A DNA stretch of 64,000 nt, from positions 868,001-932,000 of the forward strand of contig KQ964249.1 of the NCBI GenBank assembly GCA_001566295.1. Reading direction: 5' to 3'. A program made the translations under genes and the position numbers. Under the pieces are notes generated by a model that saw only the letters and a list, made by a program, of their open reading frames with translations, ran no database searches and was not told where the DNA came from. Source of the DNA: Microdochium bolleyi. Taxonomy: Eukaryota > Ascomycota > Sordariomycetes > Xylariales > Microdochiaceae. The first letter of the stretch is position 1. Each line of letters opens with the position of its first letter. Below, one piece after another: positions 45,070 through 57,500 of this stretch.

Positions 45070-48000
45070 GGCCACTCTATCCCCCACGGCGCAATATGGT
45101 CGCCACATAACAATTCATTTTCCCCCGGCTTCTGTGACCACGGAGCCGTTTTGAGCAGCCATGTAGAGCTAGCTCGCTTCCAACAGCATACGCTTATGCG
45201 TTTTTCACATTTCCGCATCTCTCGGCAGACAGCTTTCGCCTTCTGCAAGTCGACATTGCACCACACATTCCAGTCGACATCCTTTCTCAAGCATAGCACT
45301 TTTAACGCATTTGGCCCTGGCGCATTCTCTTCTTGCTCGAGGCGTCACTTTGACGGCAGAAGCCAGCCCGGTCGCTGATCCAGCAAAGCATGGAACACCC
45401 TGGTTTTGTTGTCCTACTTTTACCTATCATTGTTGACGGATATACCCCAAAGCATCTTTCTTTTTGCTCTCCTTCTTTTTCTTCTTTTTCTTCGCCGGCC
45501 CAGCTTGGATATCTCCTCGCATTGGGTTGTCCGTACACGCAAACCCTTCCTCTGGATGCCGAAACCTAGCTCCAGTCATTATCTCACTCCCCCACTTTCT
45601 TCTCAGATCACACTCCGATCTGGTCCACATGGACACCGCACGACGAGCAAGGCCACAGGGTTTGCTCACATGTGCTTGCGCCACGCCGCAGATGTCCCCA
45701 GAAGCCCCGGGGGTACACGTTGGATATCATTATGAGTAGCATTAAAAATAACGAGCACCAGAGTCCTCCACCTACCTGACCAATCTATCTTGAACCCGTT
45801 GCTTTCTGTAAAATTGATTGATTGCATGAGCCAGAGCGCAAGAGCCCTTCTGCGTGCTGTTTTCGGAAAATCGATACGGCATTCCGTGGTATGCTAGCCT
45901 GTTCACGGTGTCGGGATCCTGGCACTACCGAGGTCTACGCACGCAGCACGCTCATCCGGCGCCAGCAATGCGCTAGCCGCCGGTACGGTGACTTGCATTG
46001 AGCTGTCCCCTTGCTTCCCTCTGGAATGTGCTGTTCTGCCCTGTAACTCGCCCGCCAAGCCGAAGGACCAAAGCTGGGATTCGCGGCGCCACAGCCTCCG
46101 CAAGGAGCCATCAAAGCAAGGGAGGAGGAGGCGGACAAGCAGGCGGGCAGATTACAGCCATGTAAGCATTGCATGGGGGTGACGCGCGGGGGTCGTCGCC
46201 CGGCTTTCACTCTTGCCGCGACCAGAAAGGCAAACGTTGGGCGGCGGCAGTCAGGAATCATTGGCTGGGTCTCTGATTTTGCTTGCCTGTCGCACGGAGC
46301 GTTCCGGGCTTGAGCCATTTGTCTGTACCGGCCCCCGGTTGCTGTGTTGCGGTTCATTGACGTGTTTGTGTAGACGTCTGACTGTGTAATTACTCGCCTG
46401 ACGGAAAGGTGGTTCGTGGCGCGGAAACGAGTAAAGTGGGGATGTGAGCACGCAGGCAAGGAGAAATCTCCGCAAGGGGTGACGGATCCAGAACGATCCC
46501 CTCCATATTCGCTCTTCCCCAGTCAGCTTGAAGAATGTTGATGTCTTGATGCAAAACGGGCCCCAGGAACTGCTCCGTGTCTACCGAAGTCGTCATGGAT
46601 AGATTTGTCTGGCCCGAACCGTATACTGCCTGCCCCTGGCTGCGCCAGTGAAAAGATACCTTGTTCGTGGAAGGTGTGGACGAGTTTAGCCTTTAGACGA
46701 AATGACGAGTGGTACCCGTGGCGCTGTGCGTGGTTTTGAGGGCGATTGCCGGCCTGAGGGCTCCCCTGGGCTCTTTTGCTACCGAATCAGCCTGTTATTA
46801 CCGAAGGGCTGTGGACTGTGGAAGGTGGGAAGAAAAGTTCCTCGGAGCAGAAATCTTGGAAGCGGGAATGCAGGGCAGGCATGGCAAAAGGTGGGGTTTT
46901 GGTGAAACGAAGACCGGGGTGCCGTGGAGGCCTATCAGGACGACGTGTGGACGTGTGTTCGCCCGACGGCCTGCTGAAATGGCTCCAGATGCGTTTGCGT
47001 TGCCTGCCGAGTATCCATGATTCATGACGTGTGGACATGGAGGCAGTACTCCGTCCAACTCACAAAGCCCCGGAAAGTCGAGGGTGCGCCAGTGTCTGAG
47101 GTTCGTCCGAGGCCGCCGCGGGTGCTGAAGATGGTTGGTGCACATCCCCACTCTTTGCCGTTCAAGAAGGGCAGCTGTTTCGAGTTTCAAGACCCCTGCT
47201 CTTGGCGCAATGAGTGGTCCCTCGTCCATCATCATCTGCCAGCGAGGGGCACTGCGTAGATCGCGGATGGCACACGCAACATACCATTCGGCAGTCTGAT
47301 GTCCTCGAAGGAACCTTGGGGTGGGAGCCGTCCTGCCAGCGGCATCTGCTGCTACGTCAGGCGCCCTGCGTTTCGGCCGATCACATCTACCACCGTAGTA
47401 CGCAGCATGGAGCAAGGTTAATGGGCTGTCCATATGATCGCCGCATTGACAGCTTTTGCAACTGGGGCGCAGCGTCCTTGTTGTCGGAGCTAGACGAACC
47501 ATCGCTGATCTATCCCAGACAACGCCGTGCTGCAATTTGGGCAAAGTAACACCCTTGAGTTATGCAGCCATGGTCGTGTGCAAGGCCTCGTCCCATATTT
47601 GGTGATTCAACCTGTACACCGTAATTAGTAGGCAGCGAAGACAACAAATCCGATCGGCATCGTGCAGAGCGCTGGCTGACTCGGTGTCTCCTGGCAACGG
47701 TCTGGTATCTTGAATCACCACCCTTGCTGCTTTCTGGGATGCGCAAGGCTGTCGTTAAGCAATCTGTGCGCGCGATCGATCGTGAAGGCAGAGCCGCAAG
47801 ATGAGTATTGTGGCGAGTCTGACTTGACCCCTGAAGACATTGCAAGGCGCAGAGTTGGCAAGAAATATGATTGGTGCACGGAGTACTCGGGTCTCCGACC
47901 GCAATCTGGAATGCTGCAAAGCAGGTTGAGGTTGTATTGTGGTGCAAGAACGACGACTTCGGGGAAGACCGAGCAGGAGCAAGCTCAGATGTGAACCGGG

Positions 48001-48523
48001 TCACACTTGCCTTCACCTTCCGCAGCCGACAAGGTAGCGATGCACCAAGTCATTCCAACGGCAGAGTTGATATCTGGCTGCTCTATTCTATCGATCTAGA
48101 TTCGGAAGACTCGATAATATCTTGTGATCTCTTGTAGCGATGGCCAGACCCCCTGGTCCAGGCAATGGATAGCTTAGGTAATCATTTGGCTTTCCAGAAC
48201 GACGGAGTTCAATTTACGCGTCTCAACGCGTCGGTGGGGCTATTCCAACGTTGACCCTCGATGTATCGAACTCTGGCCAGGCGCACTTCAGCTTCGACTG
48301 TAGTTTGCAGACCACGACAAAGGCCCTTCGAAACCACATCCGCCCGAATCAGTCGTCGAACCATGTCGCCATAGCATACCGTCCTGCCCCTGCGCAATTC
48401 AACCTTAGCACCCAGATCGACGACAGCTGCCTCTGGACCCACGGATCGGGGGAGGGAACGGATAGACAACCGATTCTACCGGCATCGCCATAACCGACCA
48501 CAGCACGAGCCTCCTCGCCCGCC
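45070..48523. other. intergenic region upstream of DPB4
   Basis: About 3.5 kb. The first 700 bp are T- and CT-rich and probably 3' UTR. Between 46.7 and 47.6 kb long frames open on both strands at once, with low-complexity compositions, and no product is recognised. The last few hundred bases would hold the DPB4 promoter. Confidence 0.35.
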
Positions 48524-49648
48524 ATGCCTCCGCGTAAGAGTGACGCTGCGAGGCGTAGCGATGTCTCGTTGGCGACGTTCGCCTTGAATGACGACACGAT
48601 GCCCGCGACGCCGAGCGCCAGCTCTGTCGCGAACCCGAAGGCGAGCCACAAGAAGCAGGCCCAGCCCTCCGCACCATTAGAGGTGACAAACGCCGAGGGC
48701 AGCAGCCGCACCGAAACACCGGTGGTCGAGAAGGAGAAGAGCGCGCCGAGGGAGAGCGGCGCAGTCACAATCGAGGCATGTGCACCACAGTACGCCCGTG
48801 TGGTTGTGCGACGGATTGGGAGACGCCAAGGCTAACAGCCAGAATAGGATCTTGCCCTGCCCAAATCGATCATCACGCGGCTAGCGAAGGGCGTACTGCC
48901 GTCAAACACGCAGATCCAAGCCAATGCTATACTCGCCATGAGCAAGAGTGCGACACTGTTTATAAACTATCTGGCGAGCGCGTATGGACCACCGGCCTGG
49001 TGTTTTTAATAAAAGCAGTCTACTGACTGCCATCATAGTGCCAACGAGCACACGCTCGACAACAACAAGAAGACGATCATGCCAGCGGATGTCTTCGCCG
49101 CACTGGAAGACACCGAGTTTTCTTTCTTCCGTGAGCGGTTAGAGGCGGAGTACAATAGTAGGTGATCCTCTCGCCTTTGGGCAATGATTCGGCCTGGCTC
49201 TGTACTAACATTGATGACAGAATTCAACGATACCCAAACCATAAAGCGCAACACATATCGGCAGAAGATCGCGGCCAAGAAAGCTGGCACAGGGGAGACA
49301 GCTGCAGGAGAGAAGCAAGATCCTGATGCTTCCGTGGCTTCGGCCGCAGCCGACGCTGACACCTCGTCGGTACCGAGGTCCAAGAAGCACAAACCAAACG
49401 GCCCAGACGACTCGCAGATGGACGTGGACCAAGACGCGACCGAGGAGTTCCACGACGCCACAGATGCCGAGTCGGAGCCGGAGAAGGGTGCCGAAGAAGA
49501 TGATGACGATGAAGAAGACGGTGCCGCCGAGGAGGAGGACGATGATGAGGACGAAGACGACGAGCAGGAGATGCACGATGCGCTGGAGGAGAGGGAGCCG
49601 GACAACGAGGAGGACGAGGCGCTGGACGACGGCAACGACAGCGAGTAG
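48524..49648 (+). CDS. DPB4: DNA polymerase epsilon histone-fold subunit (Dpb4/POLE3)
   Basis: Nuclear histone-fold subunit shared by DNA polymerase epsilon and ISW2/CHRAC-type chromatin remodellers, where it pairs with a Dpb3/POLE4-like partner. Exons are 48524..48775, 48848..48981, 49039..49157 and 49221..49648, giving 310 residues. The first intron begins GCATGT, a GC-AG intron; the others are GT-AG. The histone fold spans about residues 85-165. It starts LALPKSIITRLAKGVLP, continues AILAMSKSATLFINYLAS, and ends KKTIMPADVFAALED followed by LEAEYNKFN. A basic linker follows, then a very acidic C-terminal tail of about 80 residues (Asp/Glu runs). The N-terminal 84 residues are a low-complexity extension not found in yeast Dpb4. 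Confidence 0.92.
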
Positions 49649-50503
49649 TGTAGTGCAGTCGGTGCCTGCTGTCGAGAAAGAGCATGCCCAATGTAATCAA
49701 CATGACAACAACAATATTGGTCCCCTCCCGCAACGTATGCCGTGCCCGCCCATCTGAGTGCTGATGTGTCCGAGCTGCCGCGCCAAAGCGTGAAGGTAGG
49801 CTCTCGATTCCGAGAAGTCTTGATGCCCCTTCTCCTGTGCACTGGGACCTCGGCGCGGCACAACGCGATCTCTAACCGGAAAGGCTGCATCCTGGGTCGC
49901 CACGGCCCCAACTCTCCATAGGAAAAAGTCAAAGGTCACCAATTTCTCTCTGAATCCGCATGACAGATCTCTGACGTTCGGAGGCTGGAACAATGTTCTG
50001 TCTTTACGTTCGCAGGAAACCTGTGAGGGAAAGAGAGAATGGAAATCAAATAAACCGGAAGCTCTACTCTGCGCAACGACGAGCATCTCAACTATTTTGC
50101 CATGGGCAATAGGGAATCGGTACATATCCCTCACTCCACCTTCTGTCGCTGGAGCTGGTGCTGCAGCTAGGAACCACAGAATTGTGGTCACATGGTCCGC
50201 GAGAGAAACGTCATGGCCGACCATCACAGAATGCATATACTCTCTTGTGTCATGATGTCTAAGCTATGTGGAAATGTAATGCAGGAATGCGATGCCATCA
50301 TGAATGCTCATGTTTTCCCAAACGCCGCATGTTGATGCAGATGCTCGCTTCCGAGCTGGTGTCTTCGTCCTTTCCGTCATCCCGTGATCTTCGTAAGTTC
50401 ATAACCAAAACAATGATGCGCTTGTACGATGCAATTCTGTCCACCATTCGACTACCATAACCGTCGTCGTCTTTTGATTGTTCCACTACACAATGTTGCT
50501 TCA
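49649..50503. other. convergent intergenic region, DPB4 / SLD3
   Basis: About 0.85 kb between the 3' ends of two replication genes. It would hold both 3' UTRs. No gene is seen. Confidence 0.5.
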
Positions 50504-53500
50504 TCACAACTCGTCATCGTCTTCCTCGTCCCAGCCCAGCTGTGCATACACGGATTTGGGCTTAATATTCTCGACAGCCGGGACGGGAGTCTTCTTCGCA
50601 AAGATGTCCGCAGATCGCTTTATCGGAGTGATTGTCACAAAATTCGCCATGGACGGCGCTTGTGTCGTACGCTTGACAGGAGTCTCCATGAGGCCAGCGC
50701 CGGGCGATGAGGGCATCGATATCCCACTGTCTCGATGTGACAAGCTGGCTCGATAGCCAGCCTCGAGGAAGCGCGGTTGTGCAATCTTGCGCGCTATCAC
50801 TGGAGAGGAGGCTAACACGCAGCCCTGATCTGGAGCCGAGGACGGCACATCGAAGGGTCTTGTTGATGTCGGCTTTGCTGGTGTAGCCTCGATCTGGTCC
50901 GCCCTCGATCGTTTGGCGGACCGCGAGCTACTATGTTCCTCCAAACCTAAAGAGCGTCGTTGCTTCTTCGGCGCCGATGATGGCACCATTGAAGCGGAGG
51001 ACGGGGCATAGTTGACGTCGGGATCTTCCGAGATGGTGCCGAACTTGGGTTGGCTCATAGCATCCCGTCCAATAACATCCTTGAAACGTGATGTGGCCGG
51101 CGTAGCCTTGATCACACTGTGCATTCGAGGGTGCATTTGCGGTTTCCGAGATTCTGCCACAAGTCAGTGAGCTAAGACTTGATATTCCTCATTGGAGAGT
51201 ACTTACTTTTGAGTTGAGAAAGCGTGGTTGTAGCCCGGCGCTGCGCGTCCTCCACCATAGCCTGGCCCACAACGTCACGATTCGGTCGTCTTAAAGCAGT
51301 TATTGCGTTCTTGAGCTCGGCCTTCACCTGAGCGTCTTTCTTGGCTCGATCTGCTCCTAGGCTTCGTTTCACGCCTAAAGTCAAGGGCAGTTCCGGGCTG
51401 TGTGCATCTTCATCCTCATCCGCCATGGGAATCTTGGAAATTGCAGCTGACGCTGGCTCACTAGCCTCTCTCTTCATCGCTGGTATGATCGGTGTTGACA
51501 CGGACCGCATGAGAGCAATCATCCCACCAGGGCCTCGAGACATGCTTCGCCGATGGTGCAAGGACTCCTTGGAAAGGACGTTCTCCAAACTAGACTTACT
51601 TCCAGATCCTACACGCTTCATCGTGGTGTCTGGCTTCGCTTTTGCTTTGATGGCACTGGCATCTGGCCGCTTTGTCGTCTTCGTGCGGGGCTTCTGGGGT
51701 GGTATCATGACCGGGCCGCCCAACTTTCTATTGATCGTTTCACATTGTTCGGGGAGTCGCGCGGAAAAGCTGCTGGCTGATTAACATCATGACTAGACTC
51801 GATGACGTAGTGGGAGGCAGGCTTACAAAGGAACGATAATGTCGACGCAAAAGTCCTTGAGTGGGTCAGTGGTCGGCGTCAGACCGTCCTGTCCTTCGGG
51901 ATTCTTCTCGTTGTCCGTGCTGTTCGCGATATTGAGATCATCGAGTGCGGTAGAATGCCAGATGGTCAGCCTGTCGGCGTGAACATCCAAGAGAAATGGC
52001 AGGTTATGGCGGTTCCGCTTCTTCTTGACGGTCTGAAATGCATCTTCGACACCACCTTCATCACCAGGCAGAGACGGCTGTTGTGAATCAGGGCCAGTCT
52101 CAGAAGTGCACAATGGTTGCAGCGAGAGTATTTCCAATATGATGATCATCTGGAGCTGCGTTTCCCGGGATCTGAGGTACGAAATTTCCCAGCGCGCTTT
52201 TTGTGGCGCGCTGGCCGCAGATGTATCATCGTAACTTGGTTTTGGACTGCGAGCAGCCCACCATTTTCGGATATGGTCGTCATCGTCTGGATATATGCCA
52301 TCCTTGTTCAGCTTCATCTTCTTCGCCTTTCGCTTGCGAGACTTGAGCGCGGACTTCTCCTCGTCAGAGTCATGGGCGACAGTCGTGCACTTGGACATGA
52401 TGTCCGGAACAATCTCCCGGTACTTTTTGTCGATTTGTACGGTTGTCATCACGAGAGTCTTGAGATACTCGACCAGATCGACGAGGTCCAGCTTGGCATC
52501 ACAATCCAAGTGAAACGCAGCACGAACACGGGACAGAGGCCCTTTCGCGAAGTATGCCAAGGATCCCTGACAACAAGGTTAGCCATCAGCCAGTAGGTTC
52601 ATGATGCGGTCTCACGTACCCTCGAATGGTAGAGTGCTTCTTGGTACTGGGTGCGAATCCCATCCAAGATGGCCTCTGCACCTAGCGGGGCGGAAGTTTC
52701 CTCAACAGCTGGTTCCTGGGTCGAAGGTGTGCTTTCTTGCAGGTTTCCGGGCCCCAGGCCCGCATTCACAGGGACTAGAACCTCTTCGAGAGTCGGTTGG
52801 GAGCCTGTCGGGGTTCCAGCCTCAACAGGTGCGTGCGACTCGCCTTCGAGTGGCAACACTCCCTCCAAACTGGGGCGTGCGGGCTTCTTCACAAGAGACT
52901 GTATAGCTTCGATGGCTAGCCTTCTCTTCTTGTTCTCGTGGTGTGAAGCTGCCGTCGCGAGCGGTGGGGGCTCTTGTTGGTTAACGGTGGCCGACGCGCG
53001 TTTCCTCAAGGCCGCCGAAGAGATGATGGACGCATCTTGGCTAAGAGAGCCGAGGTCTACGCCAGCGCTAAGCTTGCACAGCGTGTACAGGCCGGTCTCC
53101 TGGCGCTCGAGGGCGTATATTGTCTTGTCGTAATCGAGGCTGGCAACCAATATTTTGGGCTCGGCTCCTATGCGAGCCTCAAGATCGAGGACCTTGACCT
53201 GTGCATCGTAGAAGCGGGAGAACTCGAAGGTGCCGGACGGGGCGGCGAGATCGAGGAAGGACAGCAGCAGGTGGCGTCGTGGGAGCAGCATGAGGGGCTG
53301 CAGGCTTCGAGGTTTCACGGAAAGCGTGGGCGGGTGAGGCTTGACGACGACTGGCGCCTTGAGCAGGTGCTCCATGGCGGAGGCATCGTGGTCGTGGTTG
53401 CGGGCGGCTCGCGAGGCGGGACGAGACCCGTCACTGCCTGCAAGCCTCGAGGACATGGGCACGGCGGACTGGGTGTTCAGACACCCATTGGCGTCATGGC

Positions 53501-53597
53501 TGGGCGTGTCGGGGAGGTGAGATGGTGTTGCTGGGCACTGCACTATGTTTAAACAAAGCCTTGAAGCACTCTTGCATGTGTCAATGCCCGTTGCCAA
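50504..53597 (-). CDS. SLD3: DNA replication regulator Sld3
   Basis: Origin-firing factor. In yeast, Sld3 brings Cdc45 to the loaded Mcm2-7 helicase, and after CDK phosphorylation its C-terminus binds Dpb11. Exons are 52620..53597, 51827..52566, 51207..51769 and 50504..51153, with introns of 53, 57 and 53 bp. Phases agree, giving 976 residues. The Cdc45-binding (Sld3) domain includes KILVASLDYDKTIYALE, then GSLAYFAKGPLSRVRAAFHL, LVMTTVQIDKKYREIVPDI, the basic run SRKRKAKKMKLNKDGIYPDD and RKWWAARSPKP. The C-terminal third is disordered with many S/T-P sites. Among them are ETPVKR and ITPIKR, both full CDK consensus sites, about 59 and 41 residues from the end. Translation may start at 53456 (MSSRLAGSDG) rather than 53597, because the first 47 residues look like UTR. 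Confidence 0.88.
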
Positions 53598-54592
53598 TTA
53601 GCGGGCCTGGCCAGGGCTTGGAGTGCTGTAGTGCAGGACGCGATCTGGCGCGGTCGCAACTGCCCGGGCGGGCCCCACGATTGGCCGGCCGCACTCCTCC
53701 GACGCGTCAACTGCAAGTACCTTACTGATGGACTGACACTTGACAGCCACGGATAAAGTGGCTCTCGCGGGTTTCCCAAGGAAAGATCGACAAGACGTCA
53801 TTCGGCAGTCAGCCTGTGCAGAGTAGGATGTCCTGCCCAACATGGCATGGCAGACGCACATCTGCTCAATCACAGCAGGTCTTCCAAACGTTGGTTGCCG
53901 CGTGATGGGATGGAAGCTCCCAGTGTGCTTGCCAGCAATCTACAATCCCGTGGTCATGATCTCGATCCAGGCTTGGCACACCCATAACAGTCCGTGAGAC
54001 ACGACCACCACCCGCTAGCACCTGCATGCACGGTCTTTGTGGTACGCTGCTCGGACAATGTGACCAAGTTGCTCGATGGCTGCCCGGCCGTTTCGATGCA
54101 GCATGGAGCATGGTGCACGGCATGAGCCAGGCGAACAAGCAGGGAACTTGAAATGAGCCAGCAGATGTTGAACCAAGGTGTGCGTGCTGTGGATCGGGGC
54201 CATCGGGCCTGGCTGACCCCTGCAACGCACATGGAGCTCCGGGTGCGGGTGAGCGTTGCCAATCTCGGCACACCTCGCCGCAGCAGCTCGCCTCCGCCTT
54301 CATCCATCACCACCGCCCTCACAAACTCCCCCTCGCGCCTCTACGGCAGCGCCGACCGCAATAAGCATCCATCTTGGCTGTGCCGTGCGACTTCTGCCCA
54401 CCGTAGACCAGCCTCAGCTTATCCATTCGAAGCCTCTACCCGTGCCTGCTCCGCCTCGACGAGCAGCATCTCCACCTTCATCGCACATATCCACGTCGTC
54501 TCCCGACAACACCCTGCCCGACGGCTTCATGAGCGCATAGAGGCTCGCTTGAACCCTCGACCCTGCTCCGGCAGCTGAGCGGCTCGATCAGC
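53598..54592. other. divergent promoter region, SLD3 / SSK2
   Basis: About 1 kb between two divergent genes. The last 300 bp before SSK2 are C-rich with repeated CTCCGCC/CCTCACC blocks, consistent with a long 5' UTR. No gene is seen. Confidence 0.45.
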
Positions 54593-57500
54593 ATGTCTGA
54601 CGAGTCCTCGCCCCGCGCAGTCCGCTTCTCCCAGGGCGAGACCGACATGGTTCAAGACAAGATCATGAACCCGCGCCCCACCGTCGCCACCAACGATTCT
54701 GACGCCTCGGGATCCTCTGAGGACTACGTCCACGACCCCCACGAGCTGGAGCGTCAGGACGAGGTCGGCACACTCCCGCCGTACGGCAACGGCAGCCTCT
54801 CTTCTTCCATGGCTTCCCTCGCTCCAAACTCGGTAGCCGGCACCAGTGGCCGGCAGCGCTCCCAGCCATCCTCCGACGTCAGCTCCACCGGTGTTAATGG
54901 TACCAAAGGAAGACCGCTCGTCACTCGTACACCGTCTGGCACATATGCGCCGCAGCGAGGGCCACGCTCTCAGCCTTCCTTCATCAGCACCCGCTCCGGA
55001 TCAAGACCCCGCCGGAGTGACCCGGCCGACAAGTTTCGCGACCAGGAGCCGGCATATCTGCGCATGATACGCCAGGATCAGCGTCCCAACGACTACTTCG
55101 ATCCCCACACACCCAGCCTCGACTACTCGGACGAGGAGTCAGAAGGCGAAACACCATCATCCGACGTATTTGAAGACAGGTTCAATGATGAGACCACGCT
55201 CTTTCAAAACATCGACGAGGACACGCAACCGACGGAGGAGGACTTACGAGATGCCAGCAACAGAGAGCGGCTTGAATGGCATGGGATGCTTGCAGCAGTA
55301 TTGACTGGCGACGTCGTGCGGCAAGAAAAGAAACGCCTAATCGGCTCGTCCGATCAGCAAGGAGGCAAGAATGCCCACAAAACCGAGCTTTGGTTGGGCG
55401 TGCGTGCGAAATTGACAGGACGCACCCTGGCCCTTCAGAGACGCATCGTTGAGGAGGGTCGTGCCAATCTGGACCGCACTATCGATGAGATCATCCGGTT
55501 CGAAGTTCAAGGCGAGAGCGAGGCTGGAAAGCCGCCTATCGAGCAAGTTCGCGACGTCGTTGCCAAGATTGAGAAGTGCGAGAGCTTATACCCATCTTGG
55601 GAGGAACTCGGGAAAGCCCACAAGACAGCTTCTTCACAGTCGTTCGTGGACGCCTACGATGCTGTCATGTCATGGTACAACACCAACGAGCTCATCAACA
55701 CCGAACTGGACATCCTCAAGAAGTGGGTTGGCAATGATGACTTGGACTTCCAGCAGACGAAGCAGCGCTCCCCGAGTACCAATGGTTTGAGTGACGAGAC
55801 TTCCTTCATCGACCGATTACTAAAAGAGGACGGCCTGAAATCACTTCAGGAAAACGATCCCGCCGCACAGAGAGAAATGGCCATCAAGACCAAGTCCTTG
55901 ATCCGGAGAAGCATGCTCTCCGTTATCTCCACCACGATAGCGAAGGCCAAGGAGACCTTAATCATGAACTCTGCTGCTTTTCAAAAACGTCATCTCCCGC
56001 CGTACATTGAGGAGATTCTGACACTTATCAGCTTTCCTTCGCGACTGATCGAGGAGGTCATCCGTGTTCGCCTCGCTTATGCAAGGAAGATGAAGGAAAC
56101 TACGCAACAAAACCTCATCCTGCAAGACCAGATGATTACCCAGTTCCAACTGCTACTCAAGCTAGCAATCAGAATCAAACAAGAATACCTCGCTGTCTCG
56201 CTGCCTCAATCAGGCTGGCAGCTACCACCAGTCATTGATGACTCTTTCGACCAAGCTGTGTTGGAGGCACTCCGCTACTACTTCAAGATGCTCAACTGGA
56301 AGCTCAGCCGGAACAAAAACACATTCAAGGAAGCAGAAGTCCTCTTCCAGGAGTGGGATTTTGCCAACGAGATCGGCCGCCATCTTCAAGGTGGCGATAT
56401 TGAGGTCGCCGAACAGTTCAGCAACCTCACATACAAGGCCCTGAACCGTCTCAGCCAGACATTCGAACGAGAACTGCAGCGCAAACCGAAAGAGAGCGCT
56501 ACGGACATGAGCAAGAGATACATGCAAGTGCTTGACTCTGTCCGTGTGAGACAGCGAATGCTCCAACGATTCTCACGGATGTTGGGTGATCATTACGAGA
56601 ATGCCACCGACTTGAGCATTGCCCTTGATGCGGAAAATCTCAGTCACTTCTATGAAAGACTTGTCCACACCGGCCATTTCCTTGTTGACGAGATTGATGG
56701 CATCCAGATCGTTGCATCAGCCAGTCTCTTTGGTCGCGATGACGAAATCCCTGGCATACTGCGGAACTGTTTTCACGAGCGAGACTCTGAGGACCCGAGT
56801 GAGCCATACATCCTCATCCTTCGTCCAGAAATGTCCCTTCACTGGTTTGGCAACAGAAGCGAGCAGACCCTCGATGTCGGCACCATCGATCTGAAGCTAG
56901 GGCAGATGCGCCTCATCGCTGACGGCACGCAGCACCGCGTCGCCAACGCTCGGAAGCTCTTTCTTGACAGTCTAGATGTGCACCTCGACCTAATTGTCGA
57001 GGTGCGATCCAACTTGCACAAGGTCAACACCCGGCTCATGGAACTGAGGAAAGTCGCGTTCAAGTTGTCGAACACCTTCATGGACAGCGTTGGCGTTATC
57101 CGAAAGCAAACGCAAGGACTAGAGTGCCAGGACCTGATTCAAACGTGCTTCGTCTTCGCCACCGAGTTCGGCCAGCGCTCACATCTGTACATGGACAGCA
57201 ACCGGCGACAGATGAACAACATGAAACTCATCAAGCTCGGGCTGGAATGGGTCAGCTTCATCTGCGACGACTGTCGCGTGTCGGATCGTAAGTCGTTCCG
57301 GTGGGCTGTTCCTGCCCTAGAGTTTGCGATGACCATGACCCGTGGTCGGCATGTCCTTGGACTGGGCGACGAGGAATATGCACAGCTACGTGCCAAGGTG
57401 TCTGGCTGCATGTCTCTCCTCATTTCCCATTTCGATATCCTCGGAGCGAAATCAAACCAGGCGGCGCAATCAGAACGAGAACGCATTGAGGCTCTCGTGA

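Noticed and set aside
46798..47544. A 248-codon minus-strand open frame
   Set aside because: Composition is random-looking, no motif is visible, and other frames across the same bases are open too.
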